Assembly (NCBI RefSeq): GCF_051401765.1
Contig: NW_027480495.1
Span: 1,116,001 to 1,180,000, forward strand
DNA from: Calliopsis andreniformis
Lineage: Eukaryota > Arthropoda > Insecta > Hymenoptera > Andrenidae
Direction of reading: 5' to 3'
DNA: 64,000 nt
Under the pieces are notes generated by a model. That model searched no databases. It saw only the letters and a list, made by a program, of their open reading frames with translations, and was not told the origin of the DNA. This document shows, in pieces, positions 55,401-64,000 of the stretch (the first letter of the stretch is position 1; each line of letters starts with the position of its first letter). A program made the translations under genes and the position numbers.

Positions 55401-58400
55401 ATCCTCAATCCTCAATCCTCAATCCTCAATCCTCAATCCTCAATCCTCAATCCTCAATCCTCAATCCTCAATTCTCAATCCTCAATCCTCAGTCCTCAGT
55501 CGTCGAATCTCAATCCCCGACGCTTAGCACTCATCCTCAATCCTCAGTCCTCAATCCTCAATCCTCAAACCTAAATCCTCTACCGTCAGTCCTCAATCCT
55601 CAATCCTCAAACCTCAATCCTCAATCCTCAATATTCAATCATCAATACTCAATCTTCAATCCTCAATCCTGAATCCTCAATCCTCAATCCTCAATCCTCA
55701 ATCCTCAATATTCAATCATCAATACTCAATCTTCAACCCTCAATCTTCAATCCTCAATACTCAATCTTCAATCCTCAATCCTCAATCCTCAATCCTCAAT
55801 CCTCAATCTTCAATCCTCAACACTCAATCTTCGATACTCAATCCTCAATCCTCAATTCTCAATCCTCATTCTTCAATCCTCAATACCCAATCCTCAATCT
55901 TCAATTCTCAATCCTCAATCCTCAATCCCAATTCCTCAATCCTCATTCTTCAATCCTCAATACCCAATCCTCAATCTTCAATCCTCAATCCTCAAACCTC
56001 AATCCTCAATCCTCAATCCTCAATCTTCAATCCTCAATACTCAATCTGCAACCCTCAATCCTCAAACCTCAATCCTCAATCCTCATTCCTCAATCCTCAA
56101 TACCCAATCCTCAATCCTCAGTACTCAATCCTCAATCCTCAATCCTCAGTCCTCAATCTTCAACCCTCAACACTCAACCTTCAATCCTCAATCCTCAATC
56201 CTCAATCCTCAATCCTCAATCTTCAATCCTCATCACTAATCTTCAATCCTCAATCCTCAATCCTCAATCCTCAATCCTCAATCCTCAATCCTCAATCCTC
56301 AACCTTCAATCCTCAATTCTCAATCTTCAATCCTCGATCCTCAATCATCAATCCTCAATCCTCAATCCTCAGGCATCAATACTCAATCTTCAATGCTCAA
56401 TCCTCAATCCTCAATCCTCAATCCTCATTCCCCAACCCTCAATCCTCATTCCTCAAAGCTCAATCCTCAACCCTCAGTCCTCATACTCAATTCTCAATTC
56501 TTAATCCTCAATCCTCAATCCCAATTCCTCAATCCTCATTCTTCAATCCTCAATACCCAATCCTCAATCTTCAATCCTCAATCCTCAAACCTCAATCCTC
56601 AATCCTCAATCCTCAATCTTCAATCCTCAATAATCAATCTGCAACCCTCAATCCTCAAACCTCAATCCTCAATCCTCAATCCTCAATCCTCAATACCCAA
56701 TCCTCAATCCTCAGTACTCAATCCCCAATCCTCAATCCTCAATCTTCAACCCTGAATCCTCAATCCTCAATACTCAATCCTCAATCCTCAATCCTCAATC
56801 CTCAGGCATCAATACTCAATCTACAATATTCAATCCACAATCCTCAATCCTCAATCCTCAGGCATCAATACTCAATCTACAATATTCAATCCACAATCCT
56901 TAATCCTCAATCCACAATCCTCAACCTTCAATTCTCAATACTCAATCTTCAATCCTCAATCCTCAATCCTCAATCCTCAATCCTCAATCCTCAATCCTCA
57001 ATATTCAATCCCCAATACTCAATCTTCAATCATCAATCCTCAATCCTCAATTCTCAGTCGTCAATCCTCAGTCATCAATCCTCAATCTTCAATACTCAAT
57101 CGTCAATCCTTAGTCCTCAATCCTCAATCCTCGATCCTCGTTCCTCAAACCTCAATCCTCAACCCTCAGTCTTCATCCTCAATCCTCAAACCTCAATCCT
57201 CAATCCTCATTCTTCAATCCTCAATACCCAATCCTCAATCTTCGGTCCTCAATCCTCAATCCTCAATCCTAATTCCTCAATCCTCATTCTTCAATCCTCA
57301 ATACCCAATCCTCAATTTCAATCCTCAATCCTCAATCCTCATTTCTCAATCCTCAATCTTCAACCCTCAGCCCTCATCCTCCATCCTCAGTACTCAATCC
57401 TCTATCCTCAACCTTCAATCCTCAATACTCAATCTTCGATCCTCATTCCTCAATCCTCAATCCTCAATCCTCAATCTTCAATCGCCAATACTCAATCTGC
57501 AATCCCCAATACTCAAACCTCAATCCTCAATCCTCATTACTCAATCCTCAATACCCAATCCTCAATCCTCAATCCTCAATCCTCAATCCTCAATATTCAA
57601 TCATCAATCCTCAATTCTCAGTCGTCAATCCTCAGTCATCAATCCTCAATCTTCAATACTCAATCGTCAATCCTTAGTCCTCAATCCTCAATCCTCAATC
57701 CTCGTTCCTCAAACCTCAATCCTCAACCCTCAGTCTTCATCCTCAATCCTCAAACCTCAATCCTCAATCCTCAATATTCAATCATCAATACTCAATCTTC
57801 AATCCCCAATCCTCAAACCTCAATCCTCAATCCTCACTCTTCAATCCTAAATACCCAATCCTTAATCTTCAATCCTTAATCCTCAATCCTCAATTCTCAA
57901 TCCTCAATCCTTAATCCTCAGACCTCAAACATCAATATTCAACCCTCAGTCCTCGTCCTCAATCCACAACCCTCAATCCTCAGTCCTCAATATTCAATCA
58001 TAAATATTCAATCTTCAATCCTCAATCATCAATCCTCAATCCTCAATCCTCAATCCTCAATCTTCAACCCTGAATCCTCAATCCTCAATACTCAATCCTC
58101 CATCTTCAATCCTCAATACTCAATCTTCAATCCTCAATCCTCAATCGTCAATCTTCAATCCTCAATTTTCAATCCTCAACACTCAATCTTCAATCCTCAA
58201 ACCTCAATCCTCAATCCTCAATCCTCATTCTTCAATCCTCAATACCCAATCCTCAATCTTCAATCCTCAATCCTCAATCCTCAATTCTAATTCCTCAATC
58301 CTCATTGTTCAATCCTCAATACCCAATCCTCAATTTCAATCCTCAATCCTCAATCCTCATTTCTCAATCCTCAATCCTCAATCCTCAATCCTCATTCCTC

Positions 58401-61400
58401 AATCCTCAATACCCAATCCTCAATCTTCAATCCTCAAACATCAATCCTCAATTCTCAGTCCTCAATCCTCAGTCCTCAGTCGCCGAATCTCAATCCCCGA
58501 CGCTTAGCACGCATCCTCAATCCTCAGTCCTCAATCCTCAATGCTCAAACCTAAATCCTCTACCGTCAGTCATCGTCCTCAATCCTCAAACCTCAATCCC
58601 CAATCCTCAATATTCAATCAGCAATACTCAATCTTCAATCCTCAATCCTCAATCCTCAATCCTCAATCCTCAATCCTCAATCCTCAATATTCAATCATCA
58701 ATACTCAATCTTCAACACTCAATCTTCAATCCTCAATACTCAATCTTCCATCCTCAATCCTCAATCCTCAATCCTCAATCCTCAATCCTCAGGCATCAAT
58801 ACTCAATCTACAATATTCAATCCGCAATCCTTAATCCTCAATCCACAATCCTCAACCTTCAATACTCAATACTCAATCTTCATTCCTCAATCCTCAATCC
58901 TCAATCCTCAATCCTCAATCCTCAATCCGCAATGTTCAATCCTCAATACTCAATCTTCAATCATCAATCCTCAATCCTCAATTCTCAGTCGTCAATCCTC
59001 AGTCATCAATCCTCAATCTTCAATACTCAATCGTCAATCCTTAGTCCTCAATCCTCAATCCTCAATCCTCGTTCCTCACACCTCAATCCTCAACCCTCAG
59101 TCTTCATCCTCAATCCTCAAACCTCAATCCTCAATCCTCAATACTCAATCATCAATACTCAATCTTCAATCCCCAATCCTCAAACCTCAATCCTCAATCC
59201 TCATTCTTCAATCCTAAATACCCAATCCTTAATCTTCAATCCTTAATCCTCAATTCTCAATTCTCAATCCTCAATCCTTAATCCTCAGACCTCAAACATC
59301 AATATTCAACCCTCAGTCCTCGTCCTCAATCCACAACCCTCAATCCTCAGTCCTCAATATTCAATCATAAATAATCAATCTTCACTCCTCAATCCTCAAT
59401 CCTCAATCCCCAATCCTCAATCCTCAATCTTCAACCCTGAATCCTCAATCCTCAATACTCAATCATCCATCTTCAATACTCAATACTCAATCTTCAATCC
59501 TCAATACTCAATCTTCAATCCTCAATCCTCAATCCTCAATCCTCAATCGTCAATCCTCATTCCTCAATATTCAATCATCAATACTCAATCTTCAACCCTC
59601 AATCTTCAATCCTCAATACTCAATCTTCAATCCTGAATCCTCAATCCTCAATCCTCAATCCTCAATCCTCAGGCGTCAATACTCAATCTACAATATTCAA
59701 TCCTCAATCCTTAACCCTCAATCCACAATCCTCAAGCTTCAATACTCAATACTGAATCTTCAATCCTCAATCCTCAATCCTCAATCCTCAATCCTCAATC
59801 TTCAATCCTCGATCCTCAATCCTCAATCTTCAATACTCAATCGTCAATCCTTAGTCCTCAATCCTCAATCCTCAATCCTCGTTCATCAAAGCTCAATCCT
59901 CAATCCTCAATATTCAATCATCCATTCTCAATCTTCAATCTTCAATCCTCAATCCTCAATCCTCAATCCTCAATCCTCATTCCTCAATATTCAATCATCA
60001 ATACTCAATCTTCAACCCTCAATCTTCAATCCTCAATACTCAATCTTCAATCCTGAATCCTCAATCCTCAATCCTCAATCCTCAATCCTCAGGCGTCAAT
60101 ACTCAATCTACAATATTCAATCCTCAATCCTTAACCCTCAATCCACAATCCTCAAGCTTCAATACTCAATACTGAATCTTCAATCCTCAATCCTCAATCC
60201 TCAATCCTCAATCCTCAATCCTCAATCTTCAATCCTCAATTCTCAGTCTTCAATCCTCGATCCTCAATCCTCAATCCTCAATGTTCAATCATCAATACTC
60301 AATCTTCAACCCTCAGTCTTCAATCCTCAATACTCAATCTTCAATCCTCAATCCTCAATCCTCAATCCTCAATCCTCAATCCTCGATCCTCAGGCATCAA
60401 TACTCAATCTACAATATTCAATCCTCAGTCCTTAATCCTCAATCCACAATCCTCAACCTTCAATACTCAATACTCAATCTTCAATCCTCAATCCTCAATC
60501 CTCAATCCTCAATCCTCAATCCTGAGGCATCAATACTCAATCTTCAATGCTCAATCCTCAATCCTCAATCCTCAATCCTCATTCCCCAACCCTCAATCCT
60601 CATTCCTCAAACCTCAACCCTCAACCCTCAGTCCTCATACTCAATCCTCAGTCCTCAATCCTCAATCCTCAATCCTCAATCCTCAATCCTCAATATTCAA
60701 TCCTCAATACTCAATCTTCAATCATCAATCCTCAATCCTCAATTCTCAGTCGTCAATCCTCAGTCATCAATCCTCAATCTTCAATACTCAATCGTCAATC
60801 CTTAGTCCTCAATCCTCAATCCTCAATCCTCGTTCCTCAAACCTCAATACTCAACCCTCAGTCTTCATCCTCAATCCTCAAACCTCTATCCTCAATCCTC
60901 AATATTCAAACATCAATACTCAATCTTCAATCCTCAATCCTCAAACCTCAATCCTCAATCCTCATTCTTCAATCCTAAATACCCAATCCTCAATCTTCAA
61001 TCCTCAATCCTCAATACTCAATTCTCAATCCTCAATCCTTAATCCTCAGACCACAGACATCAATATTCAACCCCCAGTCCTCGTCCTCAATCCACAACCC
61101 TCAATCCTCAGTTCTCAATATTCAATCATCAATATTCAATCCTCAATCATCAATCCTCAATCCTCAATCCTCAATCCTCAATCCTCAATCTTCAACCCTG
61201 AATCCTCAATCCTCAATACTCAATCCTCAATCTTCAATCCTCAATACTCAATCTTCAATCCTCAATCCTCAATCCTCAATCCTCAATCCTCAATCTTCAA
61301 CCCTCAACACTCAATCTTCAATCCTCAATCCTCAATCCTCAATACTCAATCCTCAATCTTCAATCCTCAACACTAATCTTCAATCCTCAATCCTCAATCC

Positions 61401-64000
61401 TCAATCCTCAATCCTCATTCTTCAATCCTCAATACCCAATCCTCAATCTTCAATCCTCAATCCTCAATCCTCAATCATAATCCCTCAATCCTCATTCTTC
61501 AATCCTCAATACCCAATCCTCAGTTTCAATTCTCAATCCTCAATCCTCATTTCTCAATCCTCAATCCTCAACCCTCAGCACTCATCCTCCATCCTCAATC
61601 CTCAATCCTCAATACTCAATCCTCAATCCTCAATCTTCAATCCTCAATTCTCAATCTTCAATCCTCGATCCTCAATCCTCAATCCTCAATATTCAATCAT
61701 CAATACTCGATCTTCAACCCTCAATCTTCAATCCTCAATACTCAATCTTCAATCCTCAATCCTCAATCCTCAACCTTCAATACTCAATACTCAATCTTCA
61801 TTCCTCAATCCTCAATCCTCAATCCTCTATCCTCAATCCTCAATCCTCAATATTCAATCCTCAATGCTCAATCTTCAATCATGAATCCTCAGTCCTCAAT
61901 TCTCAGTCGTCAATCCTCAGTCATCAATTCTCAATCTTCAATACTCAATCGTCAATCCTTAGTCCTCAATCCTCAATCCTCAATCCTCGTTCCTCAAACC
62001 TCAATCCTCAACCCTCAGTCTTCATCCTCAATCCTCAAACCTCAATCCTCAATCCTCAATATTCAATCATCAATACTCAATCTTCAATCCTCAATCCTCA
62101 AACCTCAAACCTCAATCCTCATTCTTCAATCCTAAATACCTAATCCTCAATCTTCAATCCTCAATCCTCAATCCTCAATTCTCAATCCTCAATCCTTAGT
62201 CCCCGGACCTCAAACATCAATATTCAACCCTTAGTCCTCGTCCACAATCCACAACCCTCAATCCGCAGTCATCAATATTCAATCATCAATATTCAATATT
62301 CAATCCTCAATCCTCAATCCTCAATCCTCAATCCTCAATCCTCAATCCTCATTCTTCAATCCTCAATACCCAATCCTCAATTTCAATCCTCAATCCTCAA
62401 TCCTCATTTCTCAATCCTCAATCCTCAACCCTCAGCCCTCATACTCCATCCTCAGTACTCAATCCTCTATCCTCAATCTTCAATCCTCAATACTCAATCT
62501 TCAATCCTCATTCCTCAATCCTCAATCCTCAATCCTCAATCTTCAATCCTCAATACTCAATCTGCAATCCTCAATCCTTAAACCTCAATCCTCAATCCTC
62601 ATTCCTCAATCCTCAATACCCAATCCTCAATCCTCAATCCTCAATCCTCAATCCTCAATCCTCAATCTTCAACCCTGAATCCTCAATCCTCAATACTCAA
62701 TACTCAATCTTCAATCCTCAATACTCAATCTTCAATCCTCAATCCTCAATCCTCAATCCTCAATCCTCAATCCTCAATCCACAATCCTCAACCTTCTATA
62801 CTCAATAATCAATCTCCAATCCTTGATCGTCAATCCTCAATCCTCAATCCTCAATCTTCAACCCTGAATCCTCAATCCTCAATACTCAATACTCAATCTT
62901 CAATCCTCAATACTCAATCTTCAATCCTCAATCCTCAATCCTCAATCCTCAGTCCTCAATCTTCAACCCTCAACACTCAACCTTCAATCCTCAATCCTCA
63001 ATCCTCAATCCTCAATCCTCAATCTTCAATCCTCATCACTAATCTTCAATCCTCAATCCTCAATCCTCAATCCTCAATCCTCATTCCCCAACCCTCAATC
63101 CTCATTCCTCAAAGCTCAATCCTCAACCCTCAGTCCTCATACTCAATTCTCAATCCTCAATCCTCAATCCTCAAACCTCAATCCTCAATCCTCAATATTC
63201 AATCATCAATACTCAATCTTCAATCCTCAATCCTCAATCCTCAATCCTCAATCCTCAATCCTCAATCCTCAATCCTCAATCCTCAATCCTCAATCCTCAA
63301 TCCTCAATTCTCAATCCTCAATCCTCAGTCCTCAGTCGTCGAATCTCAATCCCCGACGCTTAGCAGTCATCCTCAATCCTCAGTCCTCAATCCTCAATCC
63401 TCAAACCTAAATCCTCTACCGTCAGTCCTCAATCCTCAATCCTCAAACCTCAATCCTCAATCCTCAATATTCAATCATCAATACTCAATCTTCAATCCTC
63501 AATCCTGAATCCTCAATCCTCAATCCTCAATCCTCAATCCTCAATATTCAATCATCAATACTCAATCTTCAACCCTCAATCTTCAATCCTCAATACTCAA
63601 TCTTCAATCCTCAATCCTCAATCCTCAATCCTCAATCCTCAATCTTCAATCCTCAACACTCAATCTTCAATACTCAATCCTCAATCCTCAATTCTCAATC
63701 CTCATTCTTCAATCCTCAATACCCAATCCGCAATCTTCAATTCTCAATCCTCAATCCTCAATCCCAATTCCTCAATCCTCATTCTTCAATCCTCAATACC
63801 CAATCCTCAATCTTCAATCCTCAATCCTCAAACCTCAATCCTCAATCCTCAATCCTCAATCTTCAATCCTCAATACTCAATCTGCAACCCTCAATCCTCA
63901 AACCTCAATCCTCAATCCTCATTCCTCAATCCTCAATACCCAATCCTCAATCCTCAGTACTCAATCCTCAATCCTCAATCCTCAGTCCTCAATCTTCAAC

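Larger units (their letters stand above)
1..64000. repeat. Heptanucleotide satellite array, consensus TCAATCC (GGATTGA on - strand)
   Basis: Every line of the window is built from 7-bp units with consensus TCAATCC. The common variants differ by one or two bases (TCAATAC, TCAATCT, TCAATCA, TCAATAT, TCAAACC, TCAACCC, TCAGTCC, TCGATCC, TCTATCC, TCATTCC, TTAATCC). Recurrent 6-bp units such as TCATCC and TCGTCC shift the phase by one base. The + strand is nearly devoid of G, which occurs only in variant units. No stretch of unique sequence, no mobile element and no array border is visible, so both ends lie outside the window. Very long simple-sequence arrays of this kind are known as heterochromatic satellites of eukaryotes. 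The unit is not one of the telomeric repeats I know. Species and chromosomal position cannot be inferred. Confidence 0.97.
42902..64000. repeat. Superunit A', second copy, truncated by window end
   Basis: Begins with the AATTTT block found at 21695 and then parallels A. A short local rearrangement at about 43050-43110 changes the offset from 21,207 to 21,166. It contains the extra 4,652-bp tandem copy. The last bases correspond to about 39389 in A, so about 3.5 kb of A is not yet represented when the window ends. No gene is present. Confidence 0.82.

Noticed and set aside
1330..62135. Numerous + strand open frames of 64-313 codons rich in N, P, Q, S, I and L
   Set aside because: They are translations of the heptamer in three equivalent frames. 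ATG and stops are point variants, overlapping frames give the same motif, and frameshifts do not close them. No gene is supported.
1..64000. CRISPR-like array of regular repeats
   Set aside because: Units are 7 bp with no alternating unique spacers and no cas genes. The regularity is that of a simple satellite.
1..64000. Telomeric or interstitial telomeric repeat
   Set aside because: The G-rich strand unit GGATTGA does not contain the G3 or G4 runs of known telomeres such as TTAGGG or TTTAGGG.
1..64000. Synthetic or low-complexity artefact of sequencing
   Set aside because: Ordered variants, constant offsets between paralogous blocks and nested duplications argue for real satellite DNA. Only local errors (29.58-33.07 kb) or collapsed or duplicated copies remain possible.

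Overview
The window holds no recognisable gene. From the first to the last base it is one tandem-repeat array, a heptanucleotide satellite with consensus TCAATCC on the + strand (GGATTGA on the - strand). Runs of perfect heptamers alternate with point variants such as TCAATAC, TCAATCT, TCAATCA, TCAATAT, TCAAACC, TCAACCC, TCAGTCC, TCATTCC and TTAATCC, and with occasional 6-bp units that shift the phase. The + strand is almost free of G. I see no unique sequence, transposon, tRNA, rRNA, CRISPR or regulatory gene context, and neither array edge is inside the window. A simple-sequence array longer than 64 kb with multi-kilobase higher-order structure points to constitutive heterochromatin of a eukaryote (pericentromeric, subtelomeric, sex-chromosome or B-chromosome DNA are all possible). 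The species cannot be named from the sequence.

Layout: 1-7009 is a diverged mosaic with internal copies about 1.7 kb apart. 7010-13476 is a 3,495-bp tandem pair whose first copy also carries an internal 523-bp duplication. 13477-21694 is another mosaic with short recent tandem duplications (425-432 bp and 145 bp). 21695-42901 is a 21.2-kb superunit (A). 42902-64000 is a second copy of it (A'), cut off by the window end. The A/A' correspondence runs at offsets of 21,207, 21,166, 21,159, 21,562, 26,214, 25,527 and about 24,611 bp. The steps are explained by a 403-bp deletion in A, a 4,652-bp tandem duplication in A', 91-bp and 601-bp indels, and a 902-bp tandem duplication in A. A also ends in a 3,557-bp tandem pair (36644-42901).

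All long open frames are by-products of the repeat. Since 7 is not a multiple of 3, each + frame reads the same stop-free 21-nt cycle, giving a heptapeptide periodicity (S-I-L-N-P-Q-S). Each - frame meets TGA every 21 nt. ATG and stop codons appear only where a heptamer is mutated. The interest of the window lies in the satellite itself: its nested amplification history, diagnostic variant blocks, extreme strand asymmetry, and a cluster of single-base indels at 29.58-33.07 kb that looks like local consensus error. No gene system was found.
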